Source: Bacillus subtilis (GTDB lineage Bacteria; Pseudomonadota; Alphaproteobacteria; Rhizobiales; Rhizobiaceae). Taken from it: a stretch of DNA of 64,000 bases. Location: NCBI GenBank assembly GCA_021733665.1, contig JAHREI010000009.1, positions 17,579 to 81,578 of the forward strand, written 5' to 3'. A program made the translations under genes and the position numbers. Shown piece after piece: positions 45,900 through 54,767 of this stretch. Positions within the stretch are counted from its first letter, which is position 1; each line of letters starts with the position of its first letter. Below the pieces are notes generated by a model. That model made no database searches. It saw nothing but the letters and a program-made list of their open reading frames with translations, and was not told the origin of the DNA.

Positions 45900-46691
45900 T
45901 TACAGGGACGGCCGGAAATCCGGCGTTCCCCAATGATAGACAGGTGCTTCTGGCTTATCCGTCTTGCGGCCAGCCGTATAATGGCGATGGAGAATGCTGA
46001 GACCAGTTTTCAGCATCATTTTTGCAGAGCGTGCCGGCCATGACCGCTCACGTTCCACCAGCTCCAGACCTTTCAGAAAACAGCATATATCCAGCAGAAC
46101 ACCGGATAATTCGGGTCCAACGGCTTTAAGCGCTTTCTCAACCCTGTCCCGACAATCCAGAGCATGATCGCTCAATTCGGCCTGTGCGCCCCGCTCACCG
46201 CGGGAGCGTTTTGTAACACCTGTCTCCCAATTCATAGTTATGCGTGGCAACATATTGCCCCGTGTGAAATCTGCCCGCAAACGCTCTCCGGCCTGAAACT
46301 CCTCATCGCGGAGAAAACGCTGACCTGTTTGCTTGTTCTTGCGATAGAGTAGTGCGAGCGGAGATTCCGCATGATTGACGGCAATCCCGGCGCTATTTAC
46401 CGCAACATCTTTATGCACCGAATTGGTCGTTCTTTTAAATTCTTGCAGTAACTCACGCCCTGCCACAGATAAAACAACCTTCCCTTTTTGCATTTTGATG
46501 AATGCAGAACGCTTTAATGCCTCCAAGACCAGCTTATCACAGGCAATTGTGCCGCCCTCTTTACTCACAAGCAGCCAGCACCGTTCATCTGTGCTTGTCT
46601 CCGGCAGAGCTGCGGATTTGAGCAAGAAGCGCAACACACGCAAAACAGCCTGTTGGTCAACACCATTCGAACCAAGACGTTGCTTCGTCAT
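45900..46691 (-). CDS. DUF6456 domain protein
   Basis: A 263-residue basic protein. N-terminal helix (DQQAVLRVLRFLLKSAALPE), a winged-helix-like stretch (LVLEALKRSAFIKMQKGKVVLSVAGRELLQEF), then the conserved DUF6456 core: SPLALLYRKNKQTGQRFLRDEEFQAGERLRADFTRGNMLPRITMNWE and LDICCFLKGLELVERERSWPARSAKMMLKTGLSILHRHY. It is probably a DNA-associated regulator, but no function is established. It overlaps the DnaA-like gene by 4 bases, so the two are made together. Confidence 0.8.
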   Translation of the reverse strand: MTKQRLGSNGVDQQAVLRVLRFLLKSAALPETSTDERCWLLVSKEGGTIACDKLVLEALKRSAFIKMQKGKVVLSVAGRELLQEFKRTTNSVHKDVAVNSAGIAVNHAESPLALLYRKNKQTGQRFLRDEEFQAGERLRADFTRGNMLPRITMNWETGVTKRSRGERGAQAELSDHALDCRDRVEKALKAVGPELSGVLLDICCFLKGLELVERERSWPARSAKMMLKTGLSILHRHYTAGRKTDKPEAPVYHWGTPDFRPSL

Positions 46692-47236
46692 TCCGCAATC
46701 CCCCCTACACCCGGATAGAGAGAACGAACCAAATATTCAAAATCACTGACATTACGGTCGAACTTTTCATTCTCCCGCATATCTTCAATAAGATGGCAGG
46801 CATGTTTCACTGTCGTTCTCTCACGACCGAAAGCACTGGCCACCTCAGACATAGAAAACCCGAACATCGTATGGGCGATGTACATGCCAAATTGCCGGAT
46901 ACGGGCAACATGATTATTACCCCGTTCCGCACTGCGTAATTCTTTTAGAGAGACCTGAAAGAAAACAGACAATAAAGAGAGCAGCGCACCGCACAGGTTC
47001 CATGCATATTGTTGGCGTTCGTTATTGCTACCCTGTCGCTTTGACTTATGGTTATGCGACAGCAGCTCTGCAAGATAAAGCGCATCATCCGTCATACGCA
47101 TGTTCCGGTTTACTTCCCCTAATTTGCAGCGGTTGCTCTCTTCTCCATTAAAAGTTCTCAGTGCAGGTGTCGGGAAGCTACGTAAAACGATGAGTGTATC
47201 GGTACGGCCAGATAGAAAATCAGGGAAACTATTCAA
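46688..47236 (-). CDS. DnaA domain IV-like helix-turn-helix protein
   Basis: A 182-residue protein without an ATPase domain. Its C-terminal part, RQFGMYIAHTMFGFSMSEVASAFGRERTTVKHACHLIEDM, aligns with the DNA-binding domain IV of DnaA (signature GRDHTTVLHAC), with Asp-His changed to Glu-Arg at the base-contacting positions. It may bind DnaA-box-like sites. The start is TTG with GGAGGG 6 bases upstream; an ATG at residue 46 would be shorter. It is cotranscribed with DUF6456. Its upstream region has DnaA-box-like sequences. Confidence 0.82.
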   Translation of the reverse strand: MNSFPDFLSGRTDTLIVLRSFPTPALRTFNGEESNRCKLGEVNRNMRMTDDALYLAELLSHNHKSKRQGSNNERQQYAWNLCGALLSLLSVFFQVSLKELRSAERGNNHVARIRQFGMYIAHTMFGFSMSEVASAFGRERTTVKHACHLIEDMRENEKFDRNVSDFEYLVRSLYPGVGGIAE

Positions 47237-47263
47237 AATATGCCCTCCGTAGATGGCATATAG

Positions 47264-47281
47264 ATAAGATAAAAATCTTAT
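47264..47281. repeat. Inverted repeat in the DnaA-like gene promoter
   Basis: ATAAGAT and ATCTTAT are perfect reverse complements separated by AAAA, 28 bases before the TTG start. It may be an operator or an AT-rich part of the promoter. Confidence 0.45.
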
Positions 47282-47282
47282 A

Positions 47283-47473
47283 TGGGGATAAATTCAAACA
47301 ACTTACTTTAAATATAAAAAATACATTAAAAATTCAAATTTAATATAAAGTATTAAAAACATACTTAACTTATTAATTACAATAAATAAATTGAATTATA
47401 TATATATCTTTATAAAGCAACATTAATTCCATTAAATTTAAAACATAGTATTACTTACATATTCTTATCCCCA
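47283..47473. promoter_or_regulatory. Two inverted DnaA-box-like sites around a very AT-rich spacer
   Basis: TTATCCCCA occurs on the minus strand at 47283-47291 and on the plus strand at 47465-47473. Each differs from the DnaA box TTATCCACA at one base. The 170 bases between are almost entirely A and T, with many TTAA. They separate the divergent DnaA-like gene and a 107-residue gene. Binding by DnaA or by the DnaA-like protein is inference. Confidence 0.45.
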
Positions 47474-47522
47474 TTCAGCTTTCCTCACTTATCATTCGCC
47501 TCACCAAACAAGAGGCAGATCA

Positions 47523-47846
47523 ATGTCAGCAACCCTGCAAAACGACAGACAAATCTTTATTGAAAAACGCAAAGAAGATGCACTGCATGCAGCACAGTCT
47601 TTTGCTTTACAAATGAGCTGCGGGATAGATCTCCTGCAAATAACCGCAGCAACAACCGAAACCAAGGCAATCATTGCAGCCAAGCTGAACCGGCTCATCA
47701 AAAGAGAAAGATTAAAAGGGCTGAACAAACACTGGAGTTATGACATCAATCGCCATATCGCACTGAAACAAGTGCAACGTCGCATCTTAAACATGATTGC
47801 AACAGATGAAGATGCGCATAGTCCTAAGAAAAACAGGACTATTTAA
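47523..47846 (+). CDS. Small cytosolic protein of unknown function
   Basis: A 107-residue basic, helical protein with no signal or membrane segment. A possible helix-turn-helix-like stretch is SFALQMSCGIDLLQITAATTETKAIIAAKLNRLIKRERLKGLNKHWSYDINRHIALKQVQRRI. I do not recognise a family. GAGGCAG lies 6 bases before the ATG, and a proper terminator follows the stop, so it is likely expressed. It diverges from the DnaA-like gene. Confidence 0.7.
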   Translation: MSATLQNDRQIFIEKRKEDALHAAQSFALQMSCGIDLLQITAATTETKAIIAAKLNRLIKRERLKGLNKHWSYDINRHIALKQVQRRILNMIATDEDAHSPKKNRTI

Positions 47847-47850
47847 AATA

Positions 47851-47886
47851 AAAAAAGCAGCAGTATTGTTACACCGCTGCTTTTTT
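47851..47886 (+). terminator. Intrinsic terminator
   Basis: AAAAAAGCAGC and GCTGCTTTTTT pair around a 14-nt loop and end in a T-run. It lies 5 bases after the 107-residue gene and also faces the end of mucR. Confidence 0.85.
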
Positions 47887-47908
47887 GTTCTTTGGAAAAC
47901 AATCCTGA

Positions 47909-48337
47909 TCAGGCAGCTTTACGCTTACGACCCAGACCCATTTTCTTAGCAAGCTGAGAGCGGGCTTCCGCATAGCTTGGCGCAACCATCGGATAGTTAG
48001 GATCCAGATCCCACTTCTCACGATACTGTTCTGGTGTCAGGTTGTAATGTGTCATCAGGTGACGCTTGAGCGACTTGAATTTTTTACCGTCTTCAAGGCA
48101 AATAATATACTCGTCATGCACTGACTTTTTAGGATTGATAGCCGGTTTAGGCTTTTCAACAACTGCAACAACTTCTTCGCGGACACCGGAACGCGCAAAA
48201 GCGGCATGAACATCAGCTATCAGCGCTGGCAGCTCGCCGGCACGGATGGAGTTGTTGCTGACATAGGCAGCGACAACATCAGCGGTAAGACTGAGCAGTA
48301 GTTCGTCGGCAGAAACTACAGTCTCTGGATGTTCCAT
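47909..48337 (-). CDS. mucR: MucR/Ros-family zinc-finger transcriptional regulator
   Basis: A 142-residue regulator of the Ros/MucR family. An N-terminal helix region (oligomerisation) precedes the prokaryotic zinc finger with ligands Cys80, Asp83, His93 and His97 in [21 protein letters not shown], followed by [39 protein letters not shown]. In Brucella and Sinorhizobium MucR is a nucleoid-like silencer controlling envelope, motility and cell-cycle genes including ccrM. Length and motif match. A long AT-rich region lies upstream, the kind of DNA MucR binds. Confidence 0.95.
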   Translation of the reverse strand: MEHPETVVSADELLLSLTADVVAAYVSNNSIRAGELPALIADVHAAFARSGVREEVVAVVEKPKPAINPKKSVHDEYIICLEDGKKFKSLKRHLMTHYNLTPEQYREKWDLDPNYPMVAPSYAEARSQLAKKMGLGRKRKAA

Positions 48338-48464
48338 TATACTTCCTTCATCTATATATTGCTGATTGGAAAAGCACTTTATATATATAATAATTTCGCC
48401 TGCTCAACAATCAACCAGTTTAAAATTTTTTCACCATCCCAATGATCTTTTCATATCTATAAAA

Positions 48465-48492
48465 ATTGTAAAATGTCAATTTATTTTACAAT
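48465..48492. repeat. Perfect 10-bp inverted repeat upstream of mucR
   Basis: ATTGTAAAAT and ATTTTACAAT are separated by 8 bases, about 130 bases before the mucR start. It is a possible operator or weak hairpin. Confidence 0.5.
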
Positions 48493-48576
48493 AATGTTAA
48501 GTTTTGTACGCTTTTTGACTGACTGATCAAGTTTCAACACCCACGAACTTGGAACCAACATCTGTGAAATTCACTT

Positions 48577-48601
48577 AAAGTAGAAATTATTTCTACTTTT
48601 T
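48577..48601 (+). terminator. AT-rich palindromic hairpin with T-run
   Basis: AAAGTAGAA and TTCTACTTT form a 9-bp stem around ATTAT and are followed by more T. It could end a small plus-strand RNA within the gene-free region. The low GC content makes it weak. Confidence 0.35.
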
Positions 48602-49143
48602 GCCGAGAATTAGAAGTCCTGAAGCCACTTACACACCATTGGCATGTGAAATAGTTCAGTTTAAACTCCCGACAAGCAAAATCACAAAAAAATGTGAACA
48701 CCCTTCTTCGAAACAATAATCAGTAAAGATCAGAAAACGGAACCATACAAAGCAATATCAACGGGATGTGATGCTTTATCAAAAAAATCATTATTTCTAT
48801 ATTAAGTCATTTTTCTGGCAAAATATAAAAAGTTCTATTTTATACAGGAATTTTTCCAAGAAAAACGACATTCCAAGTCTAGTGCGAACCAAAACACATT
48901 AACTATATGTCCGCCCTTCATCAAAACCCTATAAATTTTAGATACATACAAGTAAAACTCCCTATCAGGCTTTAAAAAAAACAAAGCTCTGTCCGCCTTC
49001 TAAAAAGCAGTTAATATCCCCATATAATGTAAAATTAACACTGCACTGCGCCGTCATATCTGATTGGATCAGATCAGCGCACATCTTATAATTCTTATCC
49101 CGAAGCTGATTTGTCTGAGGGATACATTCTGAATGACAGGAGA

Positions 49144-49569
49144 ATGACCTTGTCCGACAAAGATCTTTATCCCCGCCCCCTGAAAGTACAGAAGACCGAT
49201 GCGGAGTGGCGTGAGCAGCTCACACCGGAGCAATATAAAATCACCCGTCAGCATGGCACAGAGCGCGCCTTCTCCAGCCCTGATTTTGACCTGAAGCGTC
49301 ACGGTACCTATCACTGCATTTGCTGCGACCGTTTGCTTTACAAGTCAGATGACAAATTCAACTCCGGCACTGGCTGGCCGAGCTTTACACGCCCCGCAGA
49401 AGCGGAAGCTGTTAATGCCTTTGAGGATTTCTCTTACGGCATGAACCGCACGGAAATCCGTTGTGCGGATTGTGATGCGCATCTTGGCCACGTCTTTCCC
49501 GATGGCCCTGCCCCGACAGGCCTGCGCTATTGCATGAACGGCACCGCTCTTTACTTTACTGAAGCATGA
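49144..49569 (+). CDS. msrB: Peptide methionine-(R)-S-oxide reductase MsrB
   Basis: A 141-residue MsrB that repairs oxidised methionine in proteins. Zinc is held by Cys58/Cys61 (HCICC) and Cys107/Cys110 (CADC). The substrate motif GTGWPSF and the catalytic Cys130 in LRYCMNG are present, and [15 protein letters not shown] is the typical N-terminus. The start is uncertain: AGGAG is too close to the ATG at 49144 but well spaced for a TTG at 49150; the frame opens at 49111. It overlaps the next gene by 4 bases. Confidence 0.95.
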   Translation: MTLSDKDLYPRPLKVQKTDAEWREQLTPEQYKITRQHGTERAFSSPDFDLKRHGTYHCICCDRLLYKSDDKFNSGTGWPSFTRPAEAEAVNAFEDFSYGMNRTEIRCADCDAHLGHVFPDGPAPTGLRYCMNGTALYFTEA

Positions 49570-51719
49570 TCCGCGTCATTTTCACAGCGATCTTCATGTT
49601 AGCCACAACTACCGGAAATAGTATGAACCAGCATTCTTTCGCCCAACAGACCGCTCCTGCACCGGAAAAGAAACCCTATAGTGACACACGTCATGGTATT
49701 ACACGCCATGATGAATATCACTGGCTGCGTGCGGATAACTGGCAGGATGTGCTACGCGATCCGTCGCTGCTCGATGCACAAATTCTCAATCATCTGAAAG
49801 CGGAGAACACCTATCAGTCCGCATTGATGGCCGATACAAAAGACCTGCAAAAAACCCTGTTTGCAGAAATGAAAGGCCGCATCAAGGAAGACGATTCCAG
49901 TGTTCCGGTCAAAGACGGTGCTTATGCCTATGGCGTTTCCTATGTCACCGGCGGCCAGCATCCGCAATATTTCAGAACGCCACGCAATGGCGGCGATAAA
50001 ACCGTTCTGATTGACGGCGATAAAGAAGCTGCATCCCTCGCCTATTTCAGCCTTGGCGGTCTGGATTATTCGCCGGACCACAGCCTGCTTGCCTGGTCTG
50101 CGGATACCAAAGGTTCGGAATTCTATGACATTAAAATCCGCGACCTGACTTCGCTCGAAGATCGCAGTGACCTCCTGACAGCCACAGCAGGCGGCACCGT
50201 GTGGGATGCGCAGAGCAAAGGTATTTTCTATGTCGAGATGGATGATAATCATCGTCCGGCCAAATTGTTCTATCACCGCATTGGTACTGAACAGGCACAA
50301 GATACATTAATCTACGAAGAAAAAGATGCCGGCTTCTTCATGAATGTCTCCGGCAGCTCTTTGAATGATTATGTCTTTATCGATATTCAGGATCACGAAA
50401 CTTCGGAAATCTGGCTGATACCGGCCAATAATCCGCAAGCCAAACCGCAGCTTGTGGCTGCACGTGAGACCGGCATTGAATATAATCTGACCGAGGGCGG
50501 CGATGTCTTCTATATTCTGACCAATATAGACGGTGCCAAAGATTTCAAAATCATGTCCGCACCGGTCAGCGCACCACAAAAAGCGAACTGGACTGAAATT
50601 GTCGGTGAAAAATCCGGCACCATCATTCTGGATATTGCCGCCTATAAAAATCATCTGGTCTGGCTGGAGCGTAATAACGGCTTGCCGCGTATTGTTATCC
50701 GTGAACGGGCAAGTGGTGCGGAACATGCGATTGCTTTTGATGAGGAGGCCTATTCTCTCGGCCTTCAGGGCAGCGCTGAATATGATACGGATGTGATCCG
50801 TTTCTCCTATTCATCAATGACCACACCAAGCCAGCTTTTTGATTACAATATGGTCAGCCGAGAACGCGTATTGCTTAAAACGCAGGAAGTACCAAGCGGC
50901 CACGTGATTGATGATTATGTCACCCGTCGGATTCTGGCACCTGCTGCGGATGGAGAACTCGTGCCGGTCTCTATTCTCGCGCATAAGGACACACCGCTGG
51001 ACGGCACAGCTCCGACTTTGCTCTATGCCTATGGCGCTTATGGCAGCACAATTCCGGCCAGTTTTTCCACCTCACGCCTGTCGCTGGTTGATCGTGGATT
51101 TATCTATGCCATTGCGCATATTCGCGGTGGCAAGGACAAAGGTTTCGCTTGGTACGAAAACGGCAAGCGTGAGCATAAGGTCAATACTTTTACGGATTTC
51201 ATTGCCGCAGCCAAATATCTGATTGCTGAAGGCTTCACCAGTCATGACCGTATTATCGCCCATGGCGGCTCTGCCGGTGGCATGCTGATGGGCGCGATCA
51301 CCAATATGGCACCGGAAGCTTTTGGCGGCGTTATTGCCGATGTGCCGTTTGTCGATGTACTCAACACCATGCTCGATGACAGCCTGCCGCTGACACCGCC
51401 GGAATGGCCGGAATGGGGCAATCCGATTGCATCTGAAACAGACTACCGTACCATTGCCGCCTATTCGCCTTACGATAATGTGGACGCGAAAAACTACCCG
51501 CCGGTATTGGCAACCGCCGGTCTGACTGATCCGCGCGTGACCTATTGGGAAGCAGCAAAATGGGTTGCGAGACTGCGTGATAAATCCACCAGCGGTAATC
51601 CTGTGTTGCTGAAAATCAATATGGATGCCGGTCATGGCGGTGCGTCCGGCCGCTTCTCCCAACTGGAAGAAGTCGCCTATATTTACGCCTTCGCGCTTAA
51701 AGTTGCAGGAAAGCTGTAA
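49566..51719 (+). CDS. ptrB: Oligopeptidase B-like S9 serine peptidase
   Basis: A 717-residue prolyl oligopeptidase-family enzyme. An N-terminal beta-propeller domain precedes the alpha/beta hydrolase domain with Ser569 (GGSAGG), Asp655 (GLTDPRV) and His690 (AGHGG). [19 protein letters not shown] and [19 protein letters not shown] match oligopeptidase B, which cuts short peptides after basic residues. The first 28 residues look like a signal peptide, so it may be periplasmic. Starting at 49623 would remove most of this. Coupling to msrB (ATGA overlap) favours the longer form. Confidence 0.92.
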   Translation: MIRVIFTAIFMLATTTGNSMNQHSFAQQTAPAPEKKPYSDTRHGITRHDEYHWLRADNWQDVLRDPSLLDAQILNHLKAENTYQSALMADTKDLQKTLFAEMKGRIKEDDSSVPVKDGAYAYGVSYVTGGQHPQYFRTPRNGGDKTVLIDGDKEAASLAYFSLGGLDYSPDHSLLAWSADTKGSEFYDIKIRDLTSLEDRSDLLTATAGGTVWDAQSKGIFYVEMDDNHRPAKLFYHRIGTEQAQDTLIYEEKDAGFFMNVSGSSLNDYVFIDIQDHETSEIWLIPANNPQAKPQLVAARETGIEYNLTEGGDVFYILTNIDGAKDFKIMSAPVSAPQKANWTEIVGEKSGTIILDIAAYKNHLVWLERNNGLPRIVIRERASGAEHAIAFDEEAYSLGLQGSAEYDTDVIRFSYSSMTTPSQLFDYNMVSRERVLLKTQEVPSGHVIDDYVTRRILAPAADGELVPVSILAHKDTPLDGTAPTLLYAYGAYGSTIPASFSTSRLSLVDRGFIYAIAHIRGGKDKGFAWYENGKREHKVNTFTDFIAAAKYLIAEGFTSHDRIIAHGGSAGGMLMGAITNMAPEAFGGVIADVPFVDVLNTMLDDSLPLTPPEWPEWGNPIASETDYRTIAAYSPYDNVDAKNYPPVLATAGLTDPRVTYWEAAKWVARLRDKSTSGNPVLLKINMDAGHGGASGRFSQLEEVAYIYAFALKVAGKL

Positions 51720-51738
51720 CAGGCGCATAAAGAATAAG

Positions 51739-51775
51739 GATCAAAGCAGTCAGCGATGCTGCTTTGATCTTTTGT
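51739..51775 (+). terminator. Intrinsic terminator after ptrB
   Basis: GATCAAAGCAG and CTGCTTTGATC form a perfect 11-bp stem with a 9-nt loop, followed by TTTTG. Confidence 0.85.
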
Positions 51776-51794
51776 AACAGGGAAGGATTAAGCC

Positions 51795-52148
51795 ATGCCC
51801 TTTATATCTGCGAAATTTCGCTTCACCATACCTTTGCGGGCTGCACTCAGCGCTTTGAGCATTGCAGCATTACTGGCAATACCAACACCGCAAGCAGAAG
51901 CTGCTGTGCGTAAAGATGTCAGCGAATATGCAGGCCAGCGTTGCAATCCGCCGCCACGCGGCAGCGGCGCCATTGTCGGGATTTTTCAGGGATTTGGCGA
52001 AAGCGCTTTTGTCAGCAGTGATTATCCTGAATCCATCAACCGCTACCGCTGTTTCAGCTCTATGGAAGAATGCAAAGGCTGGCTCTACACGATGCAAAGC
52101 CTCTATAGCGCCGGTCTTCCACGTGCAGCCAAATGTCTGAAACGCTAA
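51795..52148 (+). CDS. Small exported Cys-containing protein of unknown function
   Basis: A 117-residue protein with a signal peptide (basic start, hydrophobic core RAALSALSIAALLAIPT, cleavage near AEA at 34-36). The mature part of about 80 residues has four cysteines, enough for two disulfides, and a conserved-looking stretch SDYPESINRYRCFSSMEECKGWLYTMQSLY. I recognise no family with confidence. GAAGGA is 8 bases before the ATG. It follows ptrB behind a terminator. Confidence 0.75.
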   Translation: MPFISAKFRFTIPLRAALSALSIAALLAIPTPQAEAAVRKDVSEYAGQRCNPPPRGSGAIVGIFQGFGESAFVSSDYPESINRYRCFSSMEECKGWLYTMQSLYSAGLPRAAKCLKR

Positions 52149-52343
52149 ATACAGTGCATTATACACTGTGTTCACCATGAAGAAACGAAACAGGATTTGC
52201 TAAAAACCCGACAAATCTTGCGTTTCTCCTAGGGTTGGTTACCTTGATGTAACCTGCGGATTTTCAGATGCCTTCTTGTCAAAGGCACTTTGCTTCTTAA
52301 TTTTCGCTTCACCGATATTCATTCTCAGGTGAAGGAAACGACC

Positions 52344-53258
52344 ATGACAATTTTCAAAGCTGCAACGCAGTTTCTGACCAAGGCAGCTCTTGCTGCAACA
52401 CTTGCAACATCTGCCCTCTCCGTATCTGCCGCCCATGCTCAAGATAGGAAAGCATTGAACTGGCAGTTCTTTCAGGCGGATGAGAACGGCTTTCTCCGTA
52501 CGCCCGTTCTGCTGACCGGTGAAAAAGAGGCCATACTTCTTGATGGCGGCTTTACACTTTCAGACGGCAAAGCCCTTGCAGAGAAGATCAAAGCGACCGG
52601 CAAAACACTGACCACAATCTATGTGAGCCAGAGTGATCCTGACTATTACTTCAGCCTCGGCCCTGTCAAAACCGCCTTTCCTGATGCGAAAGTGATTGCT
52701 GCACCTGCAACAGTTGAAGCCATTCAAGGTAATGTGGAAGGTAAACTGAAAGTCTGGGGCCCTCGGCTCAAAGAGAACGGCCCGCAGACACTGGCGGATG
52801 TGGTTATCCCTGAAGTCTCTGATGCCAAAGAACTCAATCTCGAAGGAAAGAAAATTGAGATTATTGATGCGGAGAATATGCCGAACCGCCGCTATCTCTG
52901 GGTACCTTCCCTGAAAGCTGTATTCGGTGGCGTCTTGATTACCGCCGGTGAGCATGTCTGGCTTGCCGATACACCAAAGGCAGAGCAGCGTCAGGCATGG
53001 ATTAAAACGCTTGATACAATTGCTGCCCGTAATCCTGAAATTGTCGTGCCAGCCCATATGTCGGCCGGTTCCAAAACAGATATGTCTGCTGTGACATTCA
53101 CCAGGGATTATCTGCTTGCTTTTGAAGAGGAACAGGCAAAAGCCAAGAACAGCGAAGAGCTGATTGCCGCCATGAAGAAACGCTACCCTGATCTTGGTGG
53201 CATCTCCAGCCTTGAACTCGGCGCAAAGGTCATCAAAGGCGAGATGGAATGGGAATAA
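52344..53258 (+). CDS. Exported metallo-beta-lactamase-fold protein with altered metal motif
   Basis: A 304-residue protein with a signal peptide (cleavage near AHA, about 30-32). EAILLDGGFTLSDGKALAEKIKATGKTLTTIYVSQSDPDYYFSLG matches the beginning of an MBL fold, but the metal motif HxHxDH reads Q96-S-D98-P-D100-Y101, so the three histidines are replaced and only the Asp remains. VPAHMS near the C-terminus keeps one expected His. It may be inactive or use a different metal site. The ATG at 52344 has GAAGGAAA upstream; the frame is open earlier. It is monocistronic, between terminators. Confidence 0.78.
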   Translation: MTIFKAATQFLTKAALAATLATSALSVSAAHAQDRKALNWQFFQADENGFLRTPVLLTGEKEAILLDGGFTLSDGKALAEKIKATGKTLTTIYVSQSDPDYYFSLGPVKTAFPDAKVIAAPATVEAIQGNVEGKLKVWGPRLKENGPQTLADVVIPEVSDAKELNLEGKKIEIIDAENMPNRRYLWVPSLKAVFGGVLITAGEHVWLADTPKAEQRQAWIKTLDTIAARNPEIVVPAHMSAGSKTDMSAVTFTRDYLLAFEEEQAKAKNSEELIAAMKKRYPDLGGISSLELGAKVIKGEMEWE

Positions 53259-53283
53259 TCTTCCTGTAAAAGACGCCAAATAA

Positions 53284-53310
53284 AAAAGCACCGGAAATTC
53301 CGGTGCTTTT
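53284..53310. terminator. Bidirectional intrinsic terminator
   Basis: AAAAGCACCGGAA and TTCCGGTGCTTTT form a long, nearly perfect stem with T-rich flanks on both sides. It serves the convergent MBL and acetamidase genes. Confidence 0.88.
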
Positions 53311-53334
53311 CTTTTGTTCTGATAAGGTATTTGC

Positions 53335-54663
53335 TTATTTCAGGTCATATTGCGAACGGGCAAAACCAGCCAAACCTTTTTCTTCAAGCTTTTTCAAAGG
53401 CATGCGGAATGTCACACGGGCAACCCCCGGATGTCGGCCAATTTCGATCGCACCGGCCATTGTTGCGCGGTTCATAATTTCCGGCACGGTCACACCGAAC
53501 AAATCGGCTGCCCGTTTCAAACCATTATCGGTGGCCTCATTCAGCGTTGCACCACTGCCGATCACAGTAATCGGCGCATCCTGTTCGATTTCAGCCAGAC
53601 CATTGGCTTTTGCGAGCGCCTCGGCACGCTGTTTTTCAACTGCATTCAGCGGACGCGCCAGATAAGGCACATCATCAGCCACAGGGAATAATAGAGGCCC
53701 GTCAATGGCCAGCCCCTTAATAACACTAACTTCCAGTGTCACTACACCGGCAACGTCACAGGTATGACCGGCGATTTCACCATCGCCTTGCAACGCATGC
53801 ATATCACCAAGATAGACACCGCCACCCGGCACTTTAACCGGACAGATCAGCACGGCCCCCTGCCGCACAGTATTCACATCCAGATGGCCGTCGGTTTTAT
53901 TGCGCAGCAGCTCTTCCGGTGTCAGGGCATATTTATGCGGTGCATTTAGCAGGAATGAACCAAAATCACCAGCATTGTGGGAATCCGGCATTGCTTTAGA
54001 CGGCGTTGTACCAAGCTGACCGAGGAACGGACGTAAACGCGTGGCAACACCAACCAGATCAGCTGGTGCAAAAGTCATGACAGGATTTTGCACGGATGTA
54101 TCCGGCAGCGCCATGATCTTAGCGGCATCCGGTGCCATTGCTTCTGCTCTGTCCTTGCCAACCGTCACACCAATACTGCGCGCATCGTCAAAAACAATTG
54201 TATAACCGTTTTCAATCTTAAATGGTGAGGCATCCGCACCGCATTTATCACAGCGGATTGCACTCTGGCCGATGCCCTCAATATGGGTTGCAGGCCACTC
54301 TGTACCGCATTCTGCACAAACAGCTGCGCAGAACGGGTCGCCATTATTACGACCGGCAACAACACTGTCCGAGCCGGATGCTGTGGCATTCGAGGTCACA
54401 ACAATCGAGCGGATACGAATAGCAATAGCATCACCGACTTCCGCACCTTCCACGGCCACCGGACGTGTAACTTCGTGGCCACCACGAATAGCCGGTGTAA
54501 TCATCGGGCCCCAGCAGCCGGGAGCCGTATTAGCAATAATCGTACCGCCATCGGCAACAGGTCCGAGCATCGGGCGCGACGGATCAAGAATACCATCTGT
54601 CAGCTCGGTTACGTAAACCGTGCGACATGCACCGCTTTTTTGCTGGGTTTTAGTGTTTTGCAT
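53335..54663 (-). CDS. Acetamidase/formamidase family protein with zinc-ribbon insert
   Basis: A 442-residue FmdA/AmdA-family amidohydrolase, which releases ammonia from short amides. Core patterns are GDAIAIRI, GAVLICPVKVPGGGVYLGDMHALQGDGEIAGHTCDVAGVVTLEVSV. An insert at about 110-145 has Cys116-x2-Cys119 and Cys138-x2-Cys141, a zinc ribbon. The substrate is not determined. It has its own promoter region upstream, which includes a palindromic repeat. No amide transporter lies beside it; two c-type cytochromes follow upstream on the same strand. Confidence 0.88.
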   Translation of the reverse strand: MQNTKTQQKSGACRTVYVTELTDGILDPSRPMLGPVADGGTIIANTAPGCWGPMITPAIRGGHEVTRPVAVEGAEVGDAIAIRIRSIVVTSNATASGSDSVVAGRNNGDPFCAAVCAECGTEWPATHIEGIGQSAIRCDKCGADASPFKIENGYTIVFDDARSIGVTVGKDRAEAMAPDAAKIMALPDTSVQNPVMTFAPADLVGVATRLRPFLGQLGTTPSKAMPDSHNAGDFGSFLLNAPHKYALTPEELLRNKTDGHLDVNTVRQGAVLICPVKVPGGGVYLGDMHALQGDGEIAGHTCDVAGVVTLEVSVIKGLAIDGPLLFPVADDVPYLARPLNAVEKQRAEALAKANGLAEIEQDAPITVIGSGATLNEATDNGLKRAADLFGVTVPEIMNRATMAGAIEIGRHPGVARVTFRMPLKKLEEKGLAGFARSQYDLK

Positions 54664-54767
54664 TTTTGCATCCTCCGGTCGGTTGCGTCGGCCGGAACGC
54701 AGTCCGGACAGACTGACCTTATAACATTGCGGATCATAACAGCATTGTGCTTCCGCACGAGTATACT

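Larger units (their letters stand above)
48338..49143. other. Long AT-rich gene-free region upstream of mucR and msrB
   Basis: About 800 bases with no convincing coding frame on either strand, far longer than other gaps here. It contains a perfect 10-bp inverted repeat (ATTGTAAAAT / ATTTTACAAT, 48465-48492), a palindromic hairpin with a T-run (48577-48601) and a 13-bp TATCCCCATATAA element (49015-49027) also found upstream of the DnaA-like gene. It may hold a long mucR leader, a small RNA or MucR-bound DNA. Confidence 0.6.

Noticed and set aside
47291..47460. CtrA boxes in the A/T-rich spacer upstream of the DnaA-like gene
   Set aside because: Many TTAA occur, but spacings are 4, 5, 8, 9 or 10 bases; none is 7.
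48534..48716. 60-codon minus-strand frame upstream of mucR
   Set aside because: No ribosome site, Phe/Cys-rich translated non-coding DNA, and it spans the palindromic hairpin.
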